From Leptasterias polaris (taxonomy: Eukaryota > Echinodermata > Asteroidea > Forcipulatida > Asteriidae): a DNA stretch of 64,000 nucleotides. Of this stretch, positions 22,336 to 34,154 are shown one piece after another. The DNA lies in NCBI GenBank assembly GCA_037783415.1, contig JAZGTN010000058.1:3012001-3076000 (forward strand). The letters run 5' to 3'. The notes under the pieces were generated by a model. That model was not told where the DNA came from. It made no database searches and saw only the letters and a list, made by a program, of their open reading frames with translations. Position 1 is the first letter of the stretch. Every line of letters begins with the position of its first letter. The position numbers and the translations under genes were made by a program.

Positions 22336-22835
22336 TAGCACCATCGCAATCCTCTTTTTGTGCCCGCTGTAATTTTAAATTCGGGTCATGAAACTTACCG
22401 AAAATTACTTGACATTACAGGTTTTTGGGGTTTAAAAACATCACAGATATTTGTGGAAAACAGTTTGCTTTTCGGGTAGCGAGTGTGAATTTTTGCGCAA
22501 AAACCAAACTTTGTCAGGTTCCCTTAACAACTGTTTACGGTAAACTGCTGCAATCTAATGGGGTCCAGACTGATTTACTCAGCACACCTGTCTGTGCAAA
22601 GAGATATTTTTATAAATCAGTAAATCAGTCTGGTCCCCATTAGATCGTAGGGGAACCCGACAAAGTATGGTTCTCATTAAAAGACGAGACGTGATCAAAA
22701 ATTAATACTAGCCACTCGAAAGGCAATCAATTTTTCCCACAAAATCCATGATGTTAAAAAAAGAAAATAAGCTGTAGGGCTATATACAGTACAGTAGCAT
22801 TCGATCGGTAGTTTCATGATCGAGAACCTCTCCGA
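22336..22835. other. No gene seen
   Basis: Spacer beyond the right array. Related GTCAGGTTCCC/CTAATGGGGTCCAGACTGAT words at about 22515-22575 reappear inverted at about 22620-22660, forming a weak fold-back. No coding signal was found. Confidence 0.4.
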
Positions 22836-23175
22836 TTAATACATCGGGCACCAAAATATGATTGCAAATAGGAGAAATAGCTTTGCATGCACGCAGCATG
22901 ACATACTCATTAATGCCGTTTGGTATTTATCGGCAATGTCATCACCATGGTCGATTTCTCCACCGGCAAATGCAGCGTATGTACTAGAAAGTGTTGTCTG
23001 CCCGTCTACAACTGACCTGGCATACCAATATTTACTGACTTTCTGCACCGTTCGTATGCTGACACACACAAAAACTGGCATTTTTCAACCATTTTCTCAA
23101 AGCGGATCCCTTCGAAATTTAACTGAGCTTGAAAGATGTCCGCTAGATCAGTGATAAAGACGCCGATCAATTCAT
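22836..23175 (-). CDS. Possible coding exons next to the LTR insertion (uncertain)
   Basis: Two minus-strand frames look protein-like. One opens with an ATG at 23175 (MYELIGVFITDLADIFQAQL) and reaches a possible GTCAGT donor at about 23023. The other, in a different frame, reads WYARSVVDGQTTLSSTYAAF and continues GGEIDHGDDIADKY. No family was recognised. If a gene is real here, the LTR retrotransposon inserted 6 bp upstream of the ATG. Confidence 0.25.
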
Positions 23176-23181
23176 ACATAT

Positions 23182-24290
23182 TGTGGCGGGACACCCTCGA
23201 GTCAGCGACTAGGTCGATGAAGACCAGACACAACCCAGGGTGATTATCCAACCCCAATAATATTTATGAACCTTATGCAAGGGTGAGCGGCTACCCAGAC
23301 AAAAGGGGGGATAATAACGAACGGCGGCTATGCCTAGGGGCAGTTCGTTTGGTGGAAGTTTACCACCGATTGAGAATGATATTCCTAATAGCTAGAATCA
23401 GAGCAATCACCAGAAACCTCAATAAACCTCACAAGGATACCAGGTCTCCAATAACAGTAACAATGGTTTTATTTCTCATAAACGTTCAATGAATCACTCA
23501 ACAATAATAGTAATTACACAACCAGGTAAAGATAATAAACCTCACCTAAATGTAATAAACCTCAGTAATACAAACAAGTATAGTAAGCAGCATAAACCTC
23601 AGTACAACCACAGTCGGCCCAGCGCTAAGAATCAGCCTTGCCAAACACAGGTATACCTCACACTGTATTATGCTAATAACCCTCACAGACTGGCAAGTCT
23701 GCACAATTGAAACTTCATGCGGATTACAATAACCCTCTCTAAAGAACTCGTCAGCGCTACTCTAATAACCCTCTGGGTAGCCCGCACAGTGATCGCAACT
23801 GAATCGTATCTCAGCCGTCCTACCCCAACGTGTATTCAACGGCATACAACTCACACAACCTTCCAATGCTTCAGCCTTCCCCCGATAAAGGTTACCCAAT
23901 TCACGCTCTACAACTCCGAGCCTTACATTAACATAAAGTTTACTTATACAGTAAAACCCACCTCGCTATATCTCTCTCGCTGAACGTAGAAACACAACGG
24001 GTCACACAGCTCAACCACCAGCTAAAGATAACGCACACAGTAGCAGTGGGAACACGCAATTTGGTCTCAGCACAGTGCCAACGCACAGTTCACGGTCACA
24101 GAACTAGAACACTAAACGTAATAGAGCCACAGACTACATCAAAAACACTAGACCAAATAAGCCCAATAAGTGGCGGGAAACCCAGCGCTGCTCGCTTATA
24201 AGAACCCGCTAGCACCCCCCGCAAAGCACAATGCGCACTGCGTCTTTTGGTGCACTAAACTTCACCAAGTCTACCCCCTGTTCCGTCACA
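23182..24290 (-). repeat. 3' LTR (1109 bp)
   Basis: On the minus strand it begins TGTGACGGAACAGGGG and ends GGTGTCCCGCCACA. It contains many AAACCTC/AATAACCCTC words, also seen in the rest of the element. Short ORFs within it are not genes: they recur identically in the other LTR. Confidence 0.93.
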
Positions 24291-25071
24291 CAGGACCCAG
24301 CTAAGCTTGGATCGCCCCGGTCCAATCAGCTTAACAATAATACAAGGAACAGGGGTACTTAAACATAAAAACCTTCAAATAAATCTACCATACTAGGTAA
24401 CGTCTCCAAACAACTTATACAATGAAAAAAACATGTGAGGTTTACTATAAACCTCACAACTACTCTTTATACAACAATCAAAGTTCTCCCACGAGGTTTA
24501 CCTACAACCTCTCGCACTCTAACATGACATGTTTTTAAATACAACAAAAGTAACCCTCATGAGGTTTATTTACAACCTCATGTACTTACATGGAATATGG
24601 CTTTATACAATGAAAAATGTGAATCTCACCTCAGTGAGGTTTATGGAAGTTTATACAAGAAAACACAGTTTTATTTTAGTCAAAGAAAGTAACCATCATA
24701 CCCATTGAGGTTTACTGATGCTAAATTTATACAATGAAAATGAGGTGTATTTGGCTTCCTTTTAAATACAAAATGCAGTCTTTTTACATATAAATCTTTG
24801 GTGGATGAAAACACGTTATAAACCCTTACAGAATACAAAAATATATAAGAAATGGCAAGGTATAACATGCAGTTTAGATAGAAAAATTGCATAGAATTTG
24901 GCAAGAATCACTTATAAATTTAAGAATTTTACACTGATTGAAAGACCTGATTGTTTGATTACTTGTTAAACTTAGTGATGCTATTTACACGTCGAGTTGG
25001 CTTAATTTACTCTTTGTTGGCCGTAAAGTCGTACTGCGACCCCTTGACTGGCTTCCAAAGGGTTTGCTGGA
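24291..25071 (-). other. 3' internal region of the LTR element with GAGGTTTA words
   Basis: Non-coding stretch between the ORF and the 3' LTR. GAGGTTTA-type words recur at about 24436, 24493, 24559, 24632 and 24705, several paired with a nearby inverse (TAAACCTC or ACAACCTC) to give small hairpins. The spacing of roughly 60-75 bp suggests decayed tandem units. Confidence 0.6.
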
Positions 25072-27885
25072 TCACTTCTTTATCCACCAGCTGCTCTCCA
25101 ATGTATGTGTCTCGATAGTGAGCTCTTCCACTCGCGCTATCTGTCCTTCCTGCTCTGGGGGGTTTTCCTCCTCTGCGTTGTCCACAGGAACCTCTTCGGG
25201 GACGCTTCTTGGTTGATCCCGGCTCTCCAAGGATGGCATGGATTCGGCGTCATCTAGTCGAACTGAGTGGGTGGGGCTCTGGGGTGCCTTTGACACTGTC
25301 GCCGGGGGACTGGCGGGTGTCATGTCCACCGAACTTCGGGCCAGGCGTCCCACCAGCTTCGTTCGGGCGATCTGAACCGGAAGACGGAGGGTGACCGGAG
25401 TGTGTCCCGCCAACTTGCTCTTCACCTCCATGAGGGTTGGTCTTATTGAGGCATGCTCCTCCAGGTGTTGCGTATGGCAACGGCGGTAATGCCTCTTGAG
25501 GTTATCCCGCCTCTTGTCTCTCTAGGAACACCTTCCACAAAGGAGCATCTCGGGAGGACCATGAATGATCTTTTTGTGTCGCCGGAGGCCCTGCGCAGTC
25601 CCAAAGGACCGATGGCAGGTGTAACACTCGAACCCCATTCCAGTGGGAAATACATCCTTGTACTCTGTCAAACGAGACTTTACCTCAGCATGGTAATCCC
25701 CACTGAGGTTTAACCTGCTCCGTTCAAAGTCATGTAAGTGCTTAGGCAGGTAGGCGTCAACTTTACCAGCACCGTTCTGACTAAACTGAACTACTGAATC
25801 AACCTCAGCGGTTTCCACAGTCCCAACCGTTGTACCCTTCTGCACTACCCGTGCCTCACCAGTATGAACCACCGACCCAGGCACCACGGCCTCATGCCCG
25901 GATGGTATTTCAGTTGTTCCTGAAACAACTACTCTGCCAGCATATGGCTCTCCTGAGCTACTTGTGCACTTCACTCGTTCTCCATTCAACCTCAATTCTA
26001 GGCTCTGGAAATCTAAGTTACCACAGGTTGGCAACAAGAAATCCATTCCAAGTATACTAGTACACTTGATATCAGCAAAAATTGCCTTGACCTGGTGGAC
26101 AGTTTTCCCCACTTGTACTTCCACCCAGGAAACGCCCATTACAGCAAGCGGACTGCCATCCACCTGCCGAATGTTTGTCCCCTCTTTGGTAAGCACTGTT
26201 CTCTGTTCTCTGGCAATTTCATGGTACACCGAACAACTAATGATTGTGTCAGTCGAACCCGAATCGACCAAAAACCGGCACTTAGTGCCTCTCACCACTC
26301 CATGAACAAACAACCCAAGTCTAGGCCGAAGGACAGAAAGGGATCGAGTAACCACTGCCTCTCCTTCCTCTGCCCCTCGCCTCTTCTTGGCTGTATCTAG
26401 TTCATCTTCTCTTACTCGCTTGGACCCTTGGTCACATTCAGCCTTTCCGCGGGCCCCTCGGTCGGCTGGCTTGGCGTTTCCCTGACGCCCATACCTCTTG
26501 CGAGGCTTGGTGCACTCCCTCAGGAAATGCCCCAGCTCTCCACAATTGAAACACTTCACGCCCTGAGTTTTCTTCATCTCGGGCCTCTGTGATAACCTTT
26601 GAGGTTTATCTGCCCCCTTATTCCACACTGGACTTTTCTTGGTCAATTCAAACAATAGTTCAACAACCATGTCCATCTTCTTGACCTGTTCCTCAGCACT
26701 GTCCTCCAATCCCTGGAGACGATGCTCAGTGCCGCCAGAGTCAACGGCCCTTGCAAATTTTGCAGGCCTCCGTTCTTCCCTTCTTTGGCTTTCAACCTTT
26801 TCGATGCTTTCGGTTTCAAGAGCAGCCTGTATCGCTTCGTCCAATGACTTTGGTCGAGCCCGATAAATTCCTTCTCTGACCGCTTGACTGTCAACTGCAT
26901 CAATGAAATGGTTCTTTCCGAGGCGCTCTCGTGCCTCTTCGGAAATCTCAGGGTAAGCCTTCACGGTCAAGTCTCGGACCACTTGACCCAACTCTTTAAG
27001 AGTTTCTTTGGCACTTTGTCTCCGGTGTCGGAGCTCTACCAAATAATTTTCGGCCTGTTGACCAGGGCCGAATCTCCGCTCCAAGAGCTTTACCAGTTCA
27101 CTATAAGTAAACTTCTTTTTGGCTCCATCACCAAGGATCCGGAGCGCATCAGCCTGAAGGCTTGCGGCCAAAAACTCGGCTGCCTGCTCCTCACTCCACT
27201 GATTAACCTTTTTACAGGCCTCAAAGTGTCTGTGGTAATCATTCCACAACACCTTACCATTGTACCTGTCGGGGGTTATCGTAGGGCGGCGTGCCCTTTC
27301 ATCATGAGGTTTATCATGAGGTTTATCTTGAGGTTTATCTTGAGGTTTACTCAAACCCTCATCACCCACCAACCTCTTCTCTCTCTTAAGTGGCCATGGA
27401 CCCATGAGGTTTGTATCAACCTCACTTCTCAACTGACTACTTCTCTCCACAGTAGGACGAGACAAAAAGCTCAAAACCTCACTGTGCAAACCTCGTTGCC
27501 CGGCATCATCAACCTCAGTGCTAATAAATGGGTTTGTACTCGGACTAGGCTCTGAGAATGGAGTAGACCTCAATTGAGGTGTTCTACCAACCTGCCTTGT
27601 CCCCCTTTCAAGCAACTCAGGCGACATGCCAACATCGGCAACTTGCCTTGCCTTTAACGAGGCATACCCAGAGGTTTCCTCAGGCAAATTGAAAAACACA
27701 TCAGAGTCAACCTCATCAGTGCCTTTTGGCTTTGCCTTCTTTTTCAGTGTCTCAACCTCAGCGGCGAGACGCTCTCTCTCCAATTTTAACCACTCATTCT
27801 CCATTCTGGAGCGACACAGTTCTTCTCGAAGAGGAGCCCGGTCAACCTTCCTTGAGGTGACACCATCTGACTCTCTTCTACTCAT
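25072..27885 (-). pseudogene. Gag-protease-zinc-finger ORF with one in-frame TAG
   Basis: The chosen ATG is at 27885 (MSRRESDGVTSRKV); the frame is open a little further upstream without an ATG. In order: a coiled-coil-like N-terminus, a fourfold KPQD/KPHD repeat at about 190-205, a capsid-like helical region, a CCHC zinc knuckle (CFNCGELGHFLREC), and an aspartic protease (FLVDSGSTDTII, later GMDFLLPTCGNLDF). A short RT-proximal stretch (LTEYKDVFP) follows. The frame then passes directly into a C2H2 finger (CYTCHRSFGTAQGLRRHKKI) and a second finger interrupted by TAG at 25524-25522. Past that stop the same frame stays open for 150 codons to 25072. RT, RNase H and integrase are missing, as if cut out between protease and C-terminus. 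Readthrough of the TAG is conceivable but unproven. Confidence 0.85.
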
Positions 27886-28001
27886 ACTGAGGGTTACTCT
27901 TTCCCCAGTAACCTCAAACTCACGTTTCACAGAAATAAACCTTTTACACCAAAATTACAAAGTACAATTGCTCTTAAATCACCAAGGAAATCAAACTCAA
28001 A

Positions 28002-28019
28002 ATCCCACTTCTGACACCA
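28002..28019 (-). other. Primer-binding site, tRNA-Leu
   Basis: Two bases inside the 5' LTR, the minus strand reads TGGTGTCAGAAGTGGGAT. This is complementary to the 3' end, with CCA, of metazoan tRNA-Leu(CAA) as I recall it. It fixes the element's orientation. Confidence 0.85.
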
Positions 28020-28021
28020 TT

Positions 28022-29130
28022 TGTGGCGGGACACCCTCGAGTCAGCGACTAGGTCGATGAAGACCAGACACAACCCAGGGTGATTATCCAACCCCAATAA
28101 TATTTATGAACCTTATGCAAGGGTGAGCGGCTACCCAGACAAAAGGGGGGATAATAACGAACGGCGGCTATGCCTAGGGGCAGTTCGTTTGGTGGAAGTT
28201 TACCACCGATTGAGAATGATATTCCTAATAGCTAGAATCAGAGCAATCACCAGAAACCTCAATAAACCTCACAAGGATACCAGGTCTCCAATAACAGTAA
28301 CAATGGTTTTATTTCTCATAAACGTTCAATGAATCACTCAACAATAATAGTAATTACACAACCAGGTAAAGATAATAAACCTCACCTAAATGTAATAAAC
28401 CTCAGTAATACAAACAAGTATAGTAAGCAGCATAAACCTCAGTACAACCTCAGTCGGCCCAGCGCTAAGAATCAGCCTTGCCAAACACAGGTATACCTCA
28501 CACTGTATTATGCTAATAACCCTCACAGACTGGCAAGTCTGCACAATTGAAACTTCATGCGGATTACAATAACCCTCTCTAAAGAACTCGTCAGCGCTAC
28601 TCTAATAACCCTCCGGGTAGCCCGCACAGTGATCGCAACTGAATCGTATCTCAGCCGTCCTACCCCAACGTGTATTCAACGGCATACAACTCACACAACC
28701 TTCCAATGCTTCAGCCTTCCCCCGATAAAGGTTACCCAATTCACGCTCTACAACTCCGAGCCTTACATTAACATAAAGTTTACTTATACAGTAAAACCCA
28801 CCTCGCTATATCTCTCTCGCTGAACGTAGAAACACAACGGGTCACACAGCTCAACCACCAGCTAAAGATAACGCACACAGTAGCAGTGGGAACACGCAAT
28901 TTGGTCTCAGCACAGTGCCAACGCACAGTTCACGGTCACAGAACTAGAACACTAAACGTAATAGAGCCACAGACTACATCAAAAACACTAGACCAAATAA
29001 GCCCAATAAGTGGCGGGAAACCCAGCGCTGCTCGCTTATAAGAACCCGCTAGCACCCCCCGCAAAGCACAATGCGCACTGCGTCTTTTGGTGCACTAAGC
29101 TTCACCAAGTCTACCCCCTGTTCCGTCACA
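28022..29130 (-). repeat. 5' LTR (1109 bp)
   Basis: Near-identical partner of the copy at 23182-24290 and equal in length. It should carry the promoter for the minus-strand transcript. ATAT follows at 29131-29134. Confidence 0.93.
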
Positions 29131-29134
29131 ATAT

Positions 29135-30445
29135 ACTAGCGTTGCGCGCAGCATAACCATTGATTACCAGCACATGTTTACATATGGATTGCATGTTGGA
29201 GGGAACAAACTGGTATGCCCCGTCATTATTTAAGCAGCCGCATTTTTGTTACCGAACAAACGGCGAGGATTCTGAATAAAGGTGGAAACTTTTTACATTG
29301 AGTTTGCATATATAAGTGGATTTTCTGGAATCTGGTATTAGCTGATTTCGTAGTAATTTTTTTGTTTCCCCCTTTTTTTATTTTAAATAACAATTAAATA
29401 AAAAATCGGTGCGGCGTCCAAAACTGGAGCGGGCGGGGACGAGCAAAATGTTATTTTTCTTTAATTGGCCTTATTTCCCTACCTACATACCTGGAAAGAC
29501 TTGCTGAATGGAGAATTGTGCAATCTTTTACTCTTTGTGCACCATAAGATCCTGTATCTTTTATTTGATCAATTTTCTCTTTCTGTTTAAATTTCTACCA
29601 AATTTAATTCATCAAATTTACATTATCTACATATAACTCAACAGCATTGACGCTGTGACTTTTGAAGTAGTCGACATTTGGTATTGTGACTAACAAGAAT
29701 CTGATTTCTTTAAGAAAAAAATAAAACAGTTCAAGTAATTTATTTATTTTTCATTTCTTATTTACCGGCTAAATTTGTCCTAAGAGTAGATCGCCTTTTA
29801 AGCACTTCCACCCTCAGCGATCTGTTGAGGTCTTTGACACATTGGTGGGTCGGTCACCCGTAGAAGTTTTCTATGTCTCGGATTCATTTCAAGAATTAAA
29901 AAAAGAAATTACGTAACTCGGGTTTACATAATGACCAATGGTCCCTGGTTGTAGCGGTCTCTCTCTCAAAATCCCCATCGTTCTCTGTGGTATATTTCTA
30001 CAACTATATTTAGGATTAAAACAAAACAGTGGGTTCCAAATACAATCCCTTTTAATAATTTTTTTTAATAATTGTCATGTGTTGGGGTTTTCAATAATGA
30101 ATGCATTGGAACCACTTTCTCTTTTTTCTGTCAAAATTAAGTCATAAATCAAACATGTCAAATATTATTGTTATAACTTGTGTCATTGTCTAGCCCCACT
30201 TCTGTGGCCAAGCTAAATTCTTGGCCACACGTCCCGCCCATTTGTTTAAAAAGTTAAGCGATATACCATTTACATGATGTTCACCTAGCTCTTACTAGCT
30301 CGCCTTGTGCGTTTTTGATGTTCAAAGAAAATTAATTTAAAAAAGATATTTCAAACAAAGATTGTGCGACTTAATCTGAATAACAATCTGAATAAATTTC
30401 CGCGATGATAAAGACTTAATTAATAAATAAATGTGTACTAGGCAT
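29135..30445. other. No gene seen
   Basis: AT-rich spacer. Open frames are short, with no motif or splice context that supports a gene. Confidence 0.45.
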
Positions 30446-30626
30446 CGCCATTTTGGAATTATTCCAATCATGCCAATCAAAATACGTGGACATCGGCAGC
30501 CGGCCAGGCTGTGGGCGGAGCGAGGGTGCGAACATTCCAATGGTTGCTTTAAATATCCGCTCCGCCCACAGTCCGGCGGGATGATCGTATTTTGATTGGC
30601 ATTATTGCGATCAGTCCAAAATGGCG
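30446..30626. mobile_element. Fold-back MITE, 181 bp
   Basis: CGCCATTTTGGAATTATTCC plus AATCATGCCAATCAAAATACG is matched by an imperfect inverse ending TCAGTCCAAAATGGCG. A second inner pair, CTGTGGGCGGAGCG and CGCTCCGCCCACAG, is nested inside. No coding sequence. Confidence 0.75.
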
Positions 30627-31519
30627 GCGCCCGGTACACTTCGCGAAAAGTAATTCGGAGTTGCAAATTTATTGGTTTGTTCGGCCGTTACCCATTCTCG
30701 TTTTGCACTGTGTTTAAGGTGCTCCAATTCTTTTGGTAAATGTTCTTCGTCACAATGTGTGCCCTTCGAAGTAGCGTGGGGTTCAATGAGGCTTTCACAG
30801 AGGGAGGATTGAATGACCAAGCAAGTAGCGGTCTGCGTGGGTGGGTTTATCGCACACGGAGTGTGCAACTGCAAGAGAGCCATCAGAAAACTTATAAATG
30901 ATTGCATCAAGGAAAGGAAGTGATTTGGATTTTTCTGGTTTCCGTGGTGAAATGAATGTTACATCAAAACAAAAGTTCTACCTTATTTATTTTTAGAAAT
31001 GAGCTTACAATTTATTGTATACCATTGTTTGTGATGAATTCCAGCAGATGTTGTGCTTTTCTTTCTTTTTTCCCCGCCATAATGTAAGACTCCTTAACTC
31101 ACCTTGTACCAGTTTTGTTTAGGTTGTTCAACTTTTCCTGATTTGTTCTGGTTTTTGATGTTCACCTTGTACTTTTTGTTTAGGTTGTTCAACTTTTTGA
31201 TGTTTACCAATTATGCCCAACTCTGTGGCAATATCCCTGATTTTAGAAACATAAAATAATTATACAAGTGCTTGTCGATGAAGGAAGAGGCAATGTTTTA
31301 CCAGTTATCATTTAAAGTTTATTTCAAATGACTGTTTTCAAAAATTTTTAGTTATTGGTAATAATTGTGTGTGTAAATACAATATGATCACCTATCTAGA
31401 CATTCTGATATAATTTTGTTTTGAAGTAAAAGAAACAATTTGTGGGATGAATAATTTAGAAAGCATTTTGGACAGACATGCTTCTAAAGGGAACGATGCA
31501 CCTTTTCCCCTCTAGGAAA
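30627..31519. other. No convincing gene
   Basis: A 99-codon minus-strand frame runs through 30611-30910 but ends inside the fold-back element and has no recognisable motif. The remainder is AT-rich spacer with a short GTACTTTTTGTTTAGGTTGTTCAACTT-like duplication near 31120-31200. Confidence 0.4.
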
Positions 31520-31690
31520 TCATTTGTATACTTTTTTCTCAGCTGAATAAAGCACTTTGTCATGTCTTCTGTCATATTGTAAATTTGGCACAACATTTCT
31601 TCTTACTACCCTCCAGGATGGAGGACTAGATTTACGGCGAGACATTCGAGTTTCAGGGACATCTTTTCTCAAGCTCACATCTATAATAGA
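31520..31690 (-). CDS. Possible terminal exon, basic peptide
   Basis: A TTATAG acceptor on the minus strand precedes a frame VSLRKDVPETRMSRRKSSPP, then WRVVRRNVVPNLQYDRRHDK, ending VYK and a stop at 31520. Strongly basic, no family recognised. Upstream exons were not found. Confidence 0.25.
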   Translation of the reverse strand, partial: SIIDVSLRKDVPETRMSRRKSSPPSWRVVRRNVVPNLQYDRRHDKVLYSAEKKVYK

Positions 31691-32068
31691 GGAAGAAAAG
31701 CAACATGAGCCCTTGGAGCTATAGATCGGACCAATGTCAGTGTTACTCCTCCAACTCATGATCAGGAAGCATACACAAATAGGAAAAGTCAACACACTGT
31801 GCAGACCCATACACTGTTATTCTCCTGTGTAAAAGAATGCTGTGTAACTTTTTGTTTAAACAACCATGTGTAATTGTTAAACAAGGTTGTGTGATCATAT
31901 CCGAATTGTGTTAATTCTATGTTGTGTAAATGTAGTTTGATGTTATAAACCGATATTTGCCGCGTAAACTGAATTTGCACAACTGTTGTGTAAACTGTGA
32001 AGCACGTGATAAGAAAGTAACCAATCACGCGCGTCACACGCAGTCGTCGAACAAAAATACTGGGAAAA

Positions 32069-32116
32069 ATGGCGGACGTGCACGAGTTGCTGGAGCAGTG
32101 GATGATTCGAGGATTT
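32069..32116 (+). CDS. Possible first exon (MADVHELLEQW)
   Basis: An ATG in good initiation context (AAAAATGGCG) opens MADVHELLEQWMIRGFG. It reaches a possible GTTCAAG donor within 50 nt and hits a stop soon after if unspliced. The helical start resembles SAM-like N-termini. If real, the transposon at 32257-39970 sits in its first intron. No following exon could be identified. Confidence 0.25.
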
Positions 32117-32310
32117 GGTTCAAGTATTTGACGGTACATGTAAGTACAATGTTTCAATTGTTTAGATGAAAAGTACGAAGGCGTATTGTAGTAAAAACTG
32201 TGTGATTTTATCACTTGGCTTTTGGTAAATTAGCCCCAAATTACAAGAAAGCATTACAGTCGTTTGACCAGTTCCGGATCACTTTTTGGGAGGAGGGGGA
32301 TGGGGGAGGG

Positions 32311-32533
32311 GGGCCTGGGGAAGGTGGCAATATTATTAATGGAGGGTAGGGTGGTTCAGGAATAAAATAAGGGATAGTAGGGCAAGTAAAAAGAAACGGC
32401 AATTCCTCATCCCCGTCTGTATCCTCTTCAACAGCTGGGGGAAGGGGGGGGGGGCCTGGGGGAAGGTGGCAATATTATTAATGGAGGGTAGGGTGGTTTA
32501 GAAATAAAATAAGGGATAGTAGGGCAAGTAAAA
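32311..32533. repeat. Subterminal duplication, period about 141 bp
   Basis: A block containing GGCCTGGGGAAGGTGGCAAT, ATTATTAATGGAGGGTAGGG and ATAGTAGGGCAAGTAAAAAG occurs at 32311-32394 and again at 32452-32533. It lies immediately inside the left end of the pogo-type element. Confidence 0.85.
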
Positions 32534-32999
32534 AGTTTTTGTTTTTAAATTGGTTTTTCCCTCATGTAGCATAATTATGGAGGAGGAAAGACTGGTCTTT
32601 TAAATCAGGTGATCAAAACTGTTGCAATTTTGGGGAGAACACAAACTCCACCGTGTTGAAAGAATGTCAAACTATTTTCTTTTGCAAAACAATCTATTTT
32701 CTTTCGCAAAACAATGCCATATAAAAAACTATTCTGTTTTTATTTGCCCTGCTTAAAAAAGAACAGAAAATGGGCAATGGCCCCGCCCCATTGGCCCACA
32801 GGCTTAATTCAATTCAAAACCAAATTGTTTTTATAGTTTGTACTTGTGAGATTATTTTGTATTAGCCGAGTCAACTAAAAAAATGTTACTCCAGGTTTTC
32901 TGAAAAAAATATGAAATCAGAAAGCGCTCTTCTCCAAATGATGAATTTAATTTTCACTTAAATTTTAAATTGATACATTGTAATGTATAACCATTGAAT

Positions 33000-34154
33000 A
33001 TTTTGAAGAAAAACCCCAAAATGAATGAATAAACACCCTGCTGAGCAGCAATGAAAAATTATGCAGTTTGGAACAAGCACCTTTTTTTGGTCAACTCGGC
33101 TTAAAGGCATATTATCACGAGAGACATACCAACAGTCTAGCACACATAAACTTATCAGCATGTAAACACGTTCTTTTTTAAGGTAACAGTTCAACATGTT
33201 ATTGATACTTTACAAGTTTTCTTGAGATGGCTGATAATTAAGTGAACCGTAATATTTCTCAGGATAATTGGTGCAAGTATCCTACAAGTCTTAACTTTAT
33301 AGCTTTCAATAAATCTGCAATATTAAAGTTTGCTTTTGTACCTAAATCTCCATCAAAGGTAAAATATAGGATTAGTAAAGCTAAAAGTGCAGCGTTCTTA
33401 CTTCGTGTAGTTTAATATACATCAAACAAAAAACAGTGAACATTGTTTTGAGCTCAATCCATTTGGTGTTTTTTTTTTGTTTTTTTTGGATGGGAGTGAT
33501 GATAATTAAAATATATTTTTATAACTGTATATATTTTCACAACTGTGAAGCCCGGTTCCTACTTCATGCAAATTAATCATGTAAAGAGAATTTTCTTAGT
33601 CACAATTGAAAAACATGACATATTGAATTGTTGCTTTACAAAATTTTGCTTGGCATTCACTTTGCATGTAGTGTGAAGTATGAAGGGAGGCTCCAAGGTG
33701 GAATTGAATTTTGTAAATGAAATTTGTAAAATGCCAATTCCCAGTTGTTTGATCCCCTCCTGGCTGAATTGTGTAAAAAAAATTAACTCCACTAATGATT
33801 TACACTCCACTAATGATGTATACAAATGAAATCTATTCTTCTTTCCCGACTTGTAATGATACTTGATCAAAGGTACATTGAATTTAACCTTTTGACCAAC
33901 ACCAAATTCCCTCTTTTTAAGGTACAATTCCCTCATTTTAAGGTTCAAACCCATTTTTTGTAGGTTTCAGTAATGTCATGTTTCAAATTCTGCTCTGGGC
34001 AATTAAGAGTACATTTTGCCTATTTCAACATGAGGTTAGAGCACTTTAATTTTCCCCCACTTTCATAAAGGATGCTATCTATCATGTCTATTGAAAATGA
34101 GTAAATCACAAAACTGAGTTTGTTGACCTTTGAGCCCCTCTTTAACATAAACCT
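33000..34154. other. No convincing gene inside the pogo-type element
   Basis: AT-rich interior sequence. Minus-strand frames here are basic and low in complexity and lack motifs. It lies downstream of the exon at 34733-34155 and may be 3' untranslated sequence. Confidence 0.4.

Larger units (their letters stand above)
23182..29130 (-). mobile_element. Young non-autonomous Ty3/Gypsy-type LTR retrotransposon (5949 bp)
   Basis: Two 1109-bp LTRs (23182-24290 and 28022-29130) are flanked by a 4-bp ATAT duplication (23178-23181 and 29131-29134). The LTR copies differ at only three positions that I could find (about 23598, 23773 and 24259 and their partners). The transcribed strand is minus: primer site, then Gag, protease and zinc-finger ORF. 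Reverse transcriptase, RNase H and integrase are absent from the 3.7-kb interior, so the element must borrow them from a relative. The PPT expected next to the 3' LTR is not evident. Confidence 0.93.

Noticed and set aside
23283..23983. Three short plus-strand ORFs in the LTR
   Set aside because: They recur unchanged in the second LTR at 28123-28823, on the strand opposite to the element's genes, and lack motifs.
26884..27555. 223-codon plus-strand ORF
   Set aside because: It lies antisense to the Gag coding region, which has clear zinc knuckle and protease motifs.
30611..30910. 99-codon minus-strand ORF as a gene
   Set aside because: Its C-terminus runs into a fold-back MITE, and no motif or acceptor supports it.
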